Shown piece by piece: positions 56,842 to 64,000 of a stretch of DNA of 64,000 bases. How positions within the stretch are numbered: the stretch's first letter is position 1; each line of letters starts with the position of its first letter. Origin of the DNA: Geovibrio ferrireducens (GTDB taxonomy: Bacteria > Chrysiogenota > Deferribacteres > Deferribacterales > Geovibrionaceae); contig NZ_JAJAPB010000009.1 in the NCBI RefSeq assembly GCF_026226615.1, positions 1-64,000 on the forward strand, in the 5' to 3' direction. The translations under genes were made by a program, and so were the position numbers. Below the pieces are notes generated by a model. The model saw only the letters and a program-made list of their open reading frames with translations. It was not told the origin of the DNA and did not search any database.

Positions 56842-56842
56842 T

Positions 56843-59248
56843 CTATTTAAGCTCCCCAAGATTTTTGCCTATGGAACCGTTAACTGAAAGCGGAACACGC
56901 AGAGAGGCGGCGCTCTCCATGATTCTCTTCACTTCCGGCGCGAAGCTTTCTGCTATGCTTTCCCGCACCTCGAACACAAGCTCATCATGAAGCTGGAGTA
57001 TAAGGTGAGCATCCAGTCCGTTTTCCCTGATATATTTATCGCAGTTGAGCATAGCCACCTTGATTATGTCCGCGGCGGAGCCCTGCATCTGGGTGTTTAC
57101 AGCCACACGCTCCCCCTTCATGGCTATGGTCCTGTTTCTGCTTTTTATGTCCGCTATAAATCTTTTTCGGCCGAAAATTGTTTTTGCAAAGCCGTTTTTT
57201 TTCGCTTCCTCAATGGTTTCAGCTATGAACTTCTTCACGCCGCTGTATGTGGCGAAGTATTTGTCTATGAAGATCTGTGCGTCCTTGGGGTTTACGCCTG
57301 TGTCCCTTGAGAGGCCGTAGGCGGAGAGCCCGTATATTATGCCGAAGTTAACGGCCTTTGCCATGCGGCGCATGTTTCCGTCCACCTTGTCCTCCGGCAC
57401 GTCAAACACCTTTGAAGCTGTCTGGGTGTGGATGTCGAGCCCTCTGGAATATGCGTCCACAAGAGCTGCATCCCCCGTGAGGTGGGCGAGGATGCGGAGT
57501 TCTATCTGCGAGTAGTCAAAGGAGACGAAAACATAGCCTTCCTCAGGCACAAATGCGGAGCGGATAGCTTTTGCGAACTCCCCCTTCTGGGGTATGTTCT
57601 GCATGTTCGGCGCAGTGGATGAGAGCCTGCCTGTTGCGGTTCCCGTCTGTTTGAACTCGGTGTGTATGCGCTTTGTGCGCGGATCTATGAAGTTTATCAG
57701 CGTGTATGTGTATGTGGAGAGCAGCTTGCTCAGCTCCCTGTGGCGCAGTATGTTAAGTATCACTTCCTGATGCTCAGGGTTGTAGACCATGAGATCACGC
57801 AGGGCTTCTTCGGATGTGGAGAAGCCTGTCTTTGTTTTTTTCACCGCTTTTATTCCAAGCTCATCATACAGAAATGAGGAAAGCTGTTTTGGGGAGTTGA
57901 GATTTATGTCATGCCCTACTGCGCTGATAAGCGAGTTCTGAAGCTGGATAAGCTCCGTCTCAAGGATTTTGGCAACTTCACGTATGCGTTCGGGATCAAG
58001 CTTCACACCCTTTTTCTCCATCTCGGCGAGGACATAGCAGGTTTCTATCTCCATCTCCTCATAGAGTTTTTTCAGGCCGTTCTTTTCCAGATTTTCTGTC
58101 TCATCCGCCGCGGACTGTCTGATTCTGCTTATGAAATCTTCCGCCTGCTCATCCTTCATAAGGCGCAGACCGCCCTGATCAGGCTCATTCATCCAGCTTA
58201 TCAGCATTATATCCTGCGGATTTTCAGGCTTGAGTCCCGTTTCCTTATAAATGTGCTTGAGATCATACAGCACAGCACCCTGCGGCACTGCTTCGGGGTT
58301 TTTCTGCTCCGGCTCCTGATTTCCGCTCTGAATCCATATCTCGCCGTTTATGCTGGCGATCACTGTGAAATCACTGCTGACAGGCTTTGTTTCGGGAGCA
58401 GGGGGCTGAGGCATGTTCGGTCTTGCGGAACCGTCACCGAAAAGTCTGCGGAGAACCGAGCTCATTTCAAGCTCACGGAGCTTTTCCTCAAGGGCGGGCT
58501 CATCCTTCTCCGGAGCGGAGTAATCCAGATTATCTATGAACTGCAGTGTGGCGAGCTCACGGCTGAAAAACGCTTTTTCCTTATCCGTTTCAAGCTTTTC
58601 TTTCAGCTTGCCCTTAACTTTGTCTATGTTTTCATAGACCCCTTCCAGAGTTCCGAACTCCGCCAGAAGTTTCTGGGCGGTTTTCTCCCCGACTCCGGCC
58701 ACACCGGGAATATTGTCCGATGCGTCCCCGCTGAGAGCGAGCATATCGAGGATTTTTTCAGGCGGCAGGCCGAACTTTTCCGTCACCTCGGCGGCTCCCA
58801 TGGGGGTGTTTGCTGAGAGGTCAAGTATCTTCACCTTACCGTTGACAAGCTGGTGGAGGTCTTTGTCTTTCGTGGCTATGTAAACTTCGCCTTCAAGGGT
58901 GAGGGCGAGGGTGTTTATGGTGTCGTCCGCCTCATAACCGTCAATGCACAGGACAGGTATTCCCATCAGGGGTATCATTTCCTTGAGGGCTTCAAGCTGG
59001 GGGATCATATCCTCCGGCATGGACTCACGGGTGGCCTTGTATGCCTCATGCATTTCATGGCGCTTGGTTTTCTCCTTGGAGTCAAACACAACGTAGATCT
59101 CTTCGGGGTTCAGCTTCTCCCTCATTGATATGAGGAACTGAAAAAAACCGTGGATTACCGCTGTGGGGAATCCCTTGCTGTTCGTCAGGGGGCGTGTGGC
59201 GTAAAAAGCCCTGTATGCTATATAGTTGCCGTCGATTACCAGTTTCAT
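56843..59248 (-). CDS. polA: DNA polymerase I
   Basis: 801 aa. 5' nuclease domain (residues 1-290, with DGYEADDTINTLA and GVGEKTAQKLLAEFG), a degenerate 3'-5' exonuclease domain (about 295-400), and the polymerase domain with motif A FVSFDYSQIELR, motif B RRMAKAVNFGIIYGLSAYGL and motif C LQLHDELVFEV. The DxE motif expected at the start of the exonuclease domain is absent (VIASINGEIWIQS stands there), so proofreading is probably lost, as in Taq and some Bacillus PolA. Fills Okazaki and repair gaps. Confidence 0.94.
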   Translation of the reverse strand: MKLVIDGNYIAYRAFYATRPLTNSKGFPTAVIHGFFQFLISMREKLNPEEIYVVFDSKEKTKRHEMHEAYKATRESMPEDMIPQLEALKEMIPLMGIPVLCIDGYEADDTINTLALTLEGEVYIATKDKDLHQLVNGKVKILDLSANTPMGAAEVTEKFGLPPEKILDMLALSGDASDNIPGVAGVGEKTAQKLLAEFGTLEGVYENIDKVKGKLKEKLETDKEKAFFSRELATLQFIDNLDYSAPEKDEPALEEKLRELEMSSVLRRLFGDGSARPNMPQPPAPETKPVSSDFTVIASINGEIWIQSGNQEPEQKNPEAVPQGAVLYDLKHIYKETGLKPENPQDIMLISWMNEPDQGGLRLMKDEQAEDFISRIRQSAADETENLEKNGLKKLYEEMEIETCYVLAEMEKKGVKLDPERIREVAKILETELIQLQNSLISAVGHDINLNSPKQLSSFLYDELGIKAVKKTKTGFSTSEEALRDLMVYNPEHQEVILNILRHRELSKLLSTYTYTLINFIDPRTKRIHTEFKQTGTATGRLSSTAPNMQNIPQKGEFAKAIRSAFVPEEGYVFVSFDYSQIELRILAHLTGDAALVDAYSRGLDIHTQTASKVFDVPEDKVDGNMRRMAKAVNFGIIYGLSAYGLSRDTGVNPKDAQIFIDKYFATYSGVKKFIAETIEEAKKNGFAKTIFGRKRFIADIKSRNRTIAMKGERVAVNTQMQGSAADIIKVAMLNCDKYIRENGLDAHLILQLHDELVFEVRESIAESFAPEVKRIMESAASLRVPLSVNGSIGKNLGELK

Positions 59249-59406
59249 TTTATTACCTTATTCTGTTAACGGATTCTTTATTTTTCAGCCGGGCGCATGG
59301 AACCGCGCCGTGCAAAACCGAAGAATCTCATTCAGCATCTGTGATTTTAGATACGTATTCCGGCATTTTATGATAAATTGGGTAGCTTGTACACGGTTTT
59401 ATCCCC

Positions 59407-59435
59407 TTGACAGAGCGGGTTTGTTCCGTTATTCT
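59407..59435 (+). promoter_or_regulatory. ilvE promoter
   Basis: TTGACA (59407-59412), 17 nt, TATTCT (59430-59435). The leader to the ATG is about 145 nt with no evident T-box or attenuator. Upstream, 59300-59330 contains a degraded fragment of the repeats (GCGCCGTGC ... GAAGAATCTC). The 338-nt gap is otherwise empty. Confidence 0.7.
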
Positions 59436-59586
59436 TAAATAAGTCTAGGATTACTGAACTGTATCGCAGTTTTTGTATGTAAACTGTACCGCTCCGCGGG
59501 GAGTCTTTCCCTCTTTTCAGGTGAAACAGACACGGAGCAGGCCGATTCTGCCGCTTACACTGCGGCAATTTATAGAAGGTGTTAGG

Positions 59587-60672
59587 ATGAAGATCGAATT
59601 GAAACTGAAACCCCAATCGGAAAGACGTCAGGATGTTTTTAAACCCGAAAAGCCTCTGCCTTTCGGCCAGCTCCGCACAGACCATATGTTTCTGGCCGAT
59701 TACGCTGACGGAGTCTGGAAAGATCCGAGAATTGTGCCCTACGGCAATTTCAGCATAGCCCCCGGCGCAACCTCCCTTCACTATTCTCAGGAAATTTTCG
59801 AAGGGGCAAAGGCCTTTATGCACCCGGACGGGGAGATTTACTCCTTCCGCATAGACAAAAACGCCAGAAGAATGAACATCTCCGCAGAGATTGTCTGCAT
59901 GCCCAAGATAGATGAGGAACTCCAGATAGATGGAATCCAGAGGCTTATAGATGTGGACAGAAAATGGTTCCCCGTTCAGGAGGGCGCATCTCTGTACATC
60001 CGCCCCTTTATGTTCGGTACGGAAGACATGCTCGGCGTTAAACCCAGTAAGACCTTCACATACGCAGTAATCCTTTCCCCCAGCGGCCCTTACTACCCCA
60101 AGGGGATAACAGAGCCCGTGAAGCTGCTTATCAGTGACCGCTTCCACAGGGCAGCCCCCGGCGGAACAGGCGCTGCGAAAACAGGCGGGAACTATGCCGC
60201 CTCTCTGAGAGCGGGTGAATATGCCTACTCAAAAGGGGCAAGTCAGGTGCTTTATCTTGACTGTACAAACACATATATTGAGGAATGCGGGGCAATGAAC
60301 CACTACCACGTCATGAAGGACGGCACGGTGGTTATACCCGAATTTACCGAAACAATACTGCGTGCCATCACCTCCGAATCTGTGATTGAGCTCCAGAAGG
60401 AACTGGGACGCAAGGTTATTCAGCAGAAAATAAAAATTGAGGACTTCATAAAAGGCGTGGAAAACGGAGAGATCATAGAGGCGGGCGGTTTCGGAACTGC
60501 GGCTGTTGTTTCCCCTGTGGGCACGTATATTTTTGAGGACGGGCGCGAGCTTAAAGTCGGAGACGGCAAAATAGGCAGCGTAAGCAAATCAATCTACGAA
60601 TATTACACCGGCATCCAGACCGGCAGAGTAAAAGCTCCCGCCGGATGGCTGAGAAAGGCTGAGAGATACTGA
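59587..60672 (+). CDS. ilvE: Branched-chain amino acid aminotransferase
   Basis: 361 aa from ATG 59587 (MKIELKLKPQSERRQDVFKP); AGAAGG lies 7 nt upstream, and a longer in-frame extension to 59473 runs through the leader and is rejected. Fold-type IV PLP enzyme: SLHYSQEIFEGAKAFMH, the Lys-containing AAKTGGNYAASLRAGEYAYS, and EECGAMNHYHV. This is the longer, class II (BCAT-like) form of about 360 residues. Last step of Leu, Ile and Val synthesis. Confidence 0.93.
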   Translation: MKIELKLKPQSERRQDVFKPEKPLPFGQLRTDHMFLADYADGVWKDPRIVPYGNFSIAPGATSLHYSQEIFEGAKAFMHPDGEIYSFRIDKNARRMNISAEIVCMPKIDEELQIDGIQRLIDVDRKWFPVQEGASLYIRPFMFGTEDMLGVKPSKTFTYAVILSPSGPYYPKGITEPVKLLISDRFHRAAPGGTGAAKTGGNYAASLRAGEYAYSKGASQVLYLDCTNTYIEECGAMNHYHVMKDGTVVIPEFTETILRAITSESVIELQKELGRKVIQQKIKIEDFIKGVENGEIIEAGGFGTAAVVSPVGTYIFEDGRELKVGDGKIGSVSKSIYEYYTGIQTGRVKAPAGWLRKAERY

Positions 60673-60730
60673 GAAAAATCCCCTTTGTTAAGGGAGTAAG
60701 ATCATTGCTGTTAAATACAAACAACAAATA

Positions 60731-60760
60731 AGGCGGGGTTTATGCCCCGCCTCAGTTTTT
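60731..60760 (+). terminator. Terminator after ilvE
   Basis: AGGCGGGG, loop TTTATG, CCCCGCCT, then CAGTTTTTAT. It abuts the chemoreceptor stop and may serve both directions. Confidence 0.8.
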
Positions 60761-62441
60761 ATATCTTAAACTTATTCACCAGCATCTTAAGCTCATCCGC
60801 CTGAATCTGGAGGCTTGAGATTGTTGAAGCCACTTCCTGGAGCGCTGATGAACTCTCCTCAACACCGGAGGCGATCATCTGGGTGCTTTCGTTTATGTTG
60901 TGGATAGCGCCAACCTGCTCCTCCACTGCGGACTGGATTATTTCGTTAACCCTGCTCATTGTGTCCACAGAGGTGACAATGTTTTCAAAGGTGGACTTGG
61001 TATCATTTATTATGTTCACTCCGCCTTCCACCTTATCTCTGGCGTTGCTCATTTCTGTGGAGGCCAGCTTGGCTTCCTTCTGAAGATTCTGGATTATGGA
61101 TGATATTTCGCCTGTGGATGTCTGTGTGCGTTCGGCGAGTTTCCGTACCTCATCAGCCACCACGGCGAATCCGCGTCCGTGCTCTCCGGCTCTTGCCGCC
61201 TCTATTGCCGCATTCAGCGCCAGCAGGTTTGTCTGGTCTGCAATGTCGGTGATAACATTGAGAATATCGCCTATTCTGGAGGAGGATGCCAGCAGCCCTT
61301 CGATGGTTTTACCCAGAGCCTCCACATTGCCTTTAATGACCACCATTTCGTTTACCGCTTCCTGAAGCTTTTTATTGCCCTGAATGGTAAGCGCGTTGGT
61401 CTCCTCAATGTTGTTTCTGCCTTCGTTTATGGAGCCTGAAACCTCTGCGGCGGAGGCCGTCATCTGCTCCGTGGCGCTGGCCACGCCTGAAATCTGCGCC
61501 GCCTGATCATTCATTGTGGTGGAGAGTTCCTCTGTGGAGGCGGCAAGCTGGGTGCTGCTTGAGGCCACTGCATCGGCATTCAGCATCACTGTCTGAATTA
61601 TGTCCCTGAGCTTGCTTATGAACTCATTGAAATATCTGCCGAGTTCACCTACTTCGTCATGGGTGCTCACCGCGATTACCTTTGTGAGGTCTCCCTCCCC
61701 TTCGGCTATTTCTTTCAGGGATGAGGAGACAGAGCGTATGTTGTTGGACACTCTCTTTGAGATATAAAGGGCGGCAGCGATTATGATTCCTATACACACA
61801 ACACTGATCAGTATGAATTTGAAGATGACAGCACCGATTTCTTTTGAGATATTTTCGCGTATTTTAGCCACTTCCTTGTCGATGTCATCGATGTAGAAGC
61901 CGGTTCCCAGTGCCCATCCCCAGTTGCCCAGGGGTACTGAGAAGGAAAGTTTTTTCGCTACGGTTTTTTCCGAAGGCTTGTCCCATAAGTAAACGAGGTA
62001 GCCGCCGCCTGCCTGTGCCTGTTTCACAAGCTCACGTATGAGGAACACCCCTTCCTTATCCTGCACATCCCACATGCTTGTCCCCTCTCTCTGCGGGCTG
62101 GGGGGCAGGAGTATGTTAATTCCGTCGTATGTGTATATGAAGTAGTAGCCGTCAGCACCGTAGAAAAGCTGTCTGATGGTTTCCTTTATCTGCTGCTGAG
62201 CCTCTTCCTGAGTCAGTGAGGTATTCTCCGTAATGTGTTTAACGGAGGTTTTTGCGAGGTCGATATAGTTGCTCAGCTCCGCCTTTTTCAGGTTCATCAT
62301 TGTTGTTTCCACAAGTTCGATCTCTTCGTTCCCCATTTTTCTGATATTGCCGATACTTATAACGGCAAGAATAACCGACAGCAAAATAACTGGAACCACT
62401 GCCGTCAGCAGAATTTTGGAACCGATCTTCAAATTAAACAT
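60759..62441 (-). CDS. Methyl-accepting chemotaxis protein (single Cache)
   Basis: 560 aa from 62441 ([20 protein letters not shown]); starts further upstream add a soluble leader only. N-terminal helix (7-30), periplasmic Cache segment (about 40-190) with [20 protein letters not shown] and [12 protein letters not shown], second helix (about 200-222), HAMP, and the signalling hairpin [21 protein letters not shown]. Ends LVNKFKI without a CheR/CheB pentapeptide. Ligand unknown. Tandem paralogue of the next gene. Confidence 0.92.
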   Translation of the reverse strand: MFNLKIGSKILLTAVVPVILLSVILAVISIGNIRKMGNEEIELVETTMMNLKKAELSNYIDLAKTSVKHITENTSLTQEEAQQQIKETIRQLFYGADGYYFIYTYDGINILLPPSPQREGTSMWDVQDKEGVFLIRELVKQAQAGGGYLVYLWDKPSEKTVAKKLSFSVPLGNWGWALGTGFYIDDIDKEVAKIRENISKEIGAVIFKFILISVVCIGIIIAAALYISKRVSNNIRSVSSSLKEIAEGEGDLTKVIAVSTHDEVGELGRYFNEFISKLRDIIQTVMLNADAVASSSTQLAASTEELSTTMNDQAAQISGVASATEQMTASAAEVSGSINEGRNNIEETNALTIQGNKKLQEAVNEMVVIKGNVEALGKTIEGLLASSSRIGDILNVITDIADQTNLLALNAAIEAARAGEHGRGFAVVADEVRKLAERTQTSTGEISSIIQNLQKEAKLASTEMSNARDKVEGGVNIINDTKSTFENIVTSVDTMSRVNEIIQSAVEEQVGAIHNINESTQMIASGVEESSSALQEVASTISSLQIQADELKMLVNKFKI

Positions 62442-62598
62442 CCGCGCACCGCCTGATTTGATAACTGGAATTTTTATTGGGTATGACATTTGTATAACCA
62501 ATTCTAATATTAAATCGTTAAATTATCTACAAAACTAGAGGGGATATATTCTGAACATAAGATTTCGGAAGGAATTTTTATTTTGCGGTGCTGAGAAA

Positions 62599-62623
62599 CA
62601 TGGAGGCTGCGGCAGCCTCCATG
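62599..62623. terminator. Perfect hairpin downstream of the second chemoreceptor
   Basis: CATGGAGGCTGC (62599-62610), single G, GCAGCCTCCATG (62612-62623); 12 pairs. No strong T-run, so a weak or Rho-assisted end. Confidence 0.5.
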
Positions 62624-62634
62624 ATATATGAAAT

Positions 62635-64000
62635 TTAAACCTTGAACTTATTTACCAGCATTTTCAGCTCATCCGCCTGAACCTGGAGGTTTGATATTGT
62701 GGCGGAAACTTCCTGAAGCGCGGCGGAGCTCTGCTCAACACCGGAGGCTATCATCTGGGCGTTGCTGTTAATGTTGAGAATAGCCTTTGACTGCTCCTCG
62801 ACTGCGGACTGTATTATTCCGTTGACAGAGCTCAGGGTGTCAACTGAACCGACTATCCGCTCGAATGTGCTTTTGGTTTCGTCAATTATTTTAACGCCGC
62901 TTTCCACTCTTCCTCTGGCGTTTGTCATTTCATGGGAAGCGTTTCTGGCTTCGTTTTGAAGGCTGCCGATTATTTTTGATATTTCTCCGGTGGATGTCTG
63001 GGTGCGTTCGGCCAGCTTACGTACTTCATCAGCCACCACCGCGAACCCGCGGCCGTGATCACCGGCTCTGGCGGCTTCGATTGCGGCGTTCAGTGCCAGC
63101 AGGTTTGTCTGGTCTGCTATGTCTGTGATTACGTTTATGATTTCGCCTATCGTGGAGGATGATTCAATGAGGCTGGCGACAGTTGTTCCCAGTGTCTCCA
63201 CGTTCCCCTTAATAAGCATCATCTCTTTAACTGCCTGCTGGAGTTTGTTGTTTCCTTCAATTGTCAGGCTGTGGGTTTCCTCAATGTTTCTGCGTCCTTC
63301 GCCGACAGAGTTTGTGACTTCCCCGGCGGAAACGCTCATCTCCTCTGTGGCTGTGGCTACGCCTGAAACCTGTGCGGACTGATCGTTCATCGTGGTGGAA
63401 AGTTCCTCCACTGAGGCGGCAAGTTCTGTACTGCTTGAGGCTACAGTATCCGCATTCATTTTTACGGTGTTTATGATGTCGCGGAGTTTGGCGAGGAAGG
63501 TGTTGAAATATTCGGCAAGCTTTCCTGCCTCGTCTGCGGAATTTATCGGCAGCTGAACAGTGAGGTCGCCTTCACCTTCGGCTATTTCTTTCAGGGATTC
63601 AGACACCGAGGAAACGCTTGAGGAGATCCTGCGGGAAACAAAATAGGCTATGATGGCAACTGCAATAAGACATACTATGGAAAAAGTCATGAAGAGACCG
63701 ACCAGTCTTTTTATCTCGGCGGATATATTCGCTTCGATCTTTGCTGTCTCCTCTTCAATGTCATCAATATAGAATCCTGTGCCCACAACCCAGCCCCATT
63801 CGGGAATGGATACTGAGTAGGAGAGCTTGTCCGCCTCGGCGTTTTTTGAGGCTTTGAACCATGAATAGACAAGGTATCCGTCACCGGATAGAGCGGCATT
63901 GATGACCTCTCTGGTGACATAGGTTCCGGCGGAGTTTTTCACATCCCACTGGCTTGTGCCCTCAAGCTTCCGGTTTGATGGCTGCACAAGGCACAGCCCC
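62635..64000 (-). CDS. Methyl-accepting chemotaxis protein (single Cache), 5' end outside the window
   Basis: About 455 residues visible; the start is beyond 64000, as the reading frame is open to the edge and the first residues are mid-Cache ([20 protein letters not shown]). Then [18 protein letters not shown], a membrane helix, HAMP and the [21 protein letters not shown] hairpin. Ends MLVNKFKV. Close paralogue of the preceding receptor, with the signalling part most alike; a recent duplication is likely. Confidence 0.92.
   Translation of the reverse strand, partial: GLCLVQPSNRKLEGTSQWDVKNSAGTYVTREVINAALSGDGYLVYSWFKASKNAEADKLSYSVSIPEWGWVVGTGFYIDDIEEETAKIEANISAEIKRLVGLFMTFSIVCLIAVAIIAYFVSRRISSSVSSVSESLKEIAEGEGDLTVQLPINSADEAGKLAEYFNTFLAKLRDIINTVKMNADTVASSSTELAASVEELSTTMNDQSAQVSGVATATEEMSVSAGEVTNSVGEGRRNIEETHSLTIEGNNKLQQAVKEMMLIKGNVETLGTTVASLIESSSTIGEIINVITDIADQTNLLALNAAIEAARAGDHGRGFAVVADEVRKLAERTQTSTGEISKIIGSLQNEARNASHEMTNARGRVESGVKIIDETKSTFERIVGSVDTLSSVNGIIQSAVEEQSKAILNINSNAQMIASGVEQSSAALQEVSATISNLQVQADELKMLVNKFKV

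Noticed and set aside
57911-58816. 301-codon open frame antisense to polA
   Set aside because: Lies wholly within the conserved polA frame on the opposite strand; the predicted peptide is low-complexity and hydrophobic with no ribosome site. A shadow of polA codon usage.
59300-59330. Seventh structured repeat upstream of ilvE
   Set aside because: Only GCGCCGTGC and a GAAGAATCTC word remain; no hairpins. At most a decayed fragment.

Overview
The window reads as ordinary chromosome of a flagellated, Gram-negative, probably anaerobic or microaerophilic bacterium. Supporting signs are lipoproteins with Lnt, Tat and UppP, flagellar rod genes, chemoreceptors, HypF with a nickel ECF importer (pointing to [NiFe] hydrogenase), and a Csd4/Csd6-like pair of peptidoglycan-trimming enzymes known from curved or helical cells. 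Base composition is near half GC by eye in most genes. Gene content fits a member of the Deferribacterota (Geovibrio/Denitrovibrio-like), but that is an inference without database support.

Layout. 1-3600: structured repeat, then a nickel uptake operon nikKMLQO (minus) behind a promoter carrying four RTAACAC motifs. 3.7-10.1 kb: rRNA methyltransferase, two enoyl-CoA hydratase-family genes, a TauE exporter with a small membrane partner, a zinc phospholipase C-like exoprotein, a BamE-like lipoprotein and several unknowns; one unknown (4992-5366) sits behind a strong sigma-28 promoter. 10.1-10.5 kb: tandem structured repeats. 10.5-25 kb (minus): truA, an isolated EcfT, tatA, lnt, hypF-trkH-trkA, a dihydroorotate dehydrogenase-like gene, ftsK, uppP, rnj. 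25.0-27.2 kb: AT-rich islet with one 480-aa PD-(D/E)XK protein. 27.2-30.2 kb: TPP-riboswitch-controlled thiC-thiE-thiL. 30.2-36.3 kb: compact operon rsmB-like/csd6/csd4/acyP/HAD/dam. 36.3-41.4 kb: DegT aminotransferase (minus), then thiG-thiH-ogt-sir2-cNMP protein (plus). 41.5-43.7 kb: tRNA-Met whose 3' end is duplicated on the far side of a 2.1-kb islet carrying a DUF4143 ATPase and a HigBA toxin-antitoxin pair. 43.8-49.3 kb: a Tat-exported unknown, a ferredoxin fragment, PilZ, an Fe-S nitroreductase, and lipoprotein-flgF-flgG-flgA. 49.9-64 kb: two-component/c-di-GMP genes, rseC, hisD, a diguanylate cyclase, polA, ilvE and two chemoreceptors, the last cut by the window edge.

How the genes connect. 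Nickel import and HypF both serve [NiFe] enzymes. The histidine kinase, Rcp1-like regulator, RR-GGDEF protein, second GGDEF protein and PilZ protein form a likely c-di-GMP circuit beside flagellar and chemotaxis genes. RsmB-like to Dam looks like one transcript in which Csd6 and Csd4 act in sequence on peptidoglycan peptides.

The most unusual feature is a dispersed intergenic repeat (at least six copies, plus partial ones). It has fixed linker sequences (ACACGCTCGCG and CTTCGCTYCGCACGGCG), but the hairpin stems between and beside the linkers differ in sequence from copy to copy while staying self-complementary, and some loops are also conserved (ACATCCT, TTCCAT/ATCCTT). This is covariation evidence for a conserved nucleic-acid structure that I cannot assign to a known family.
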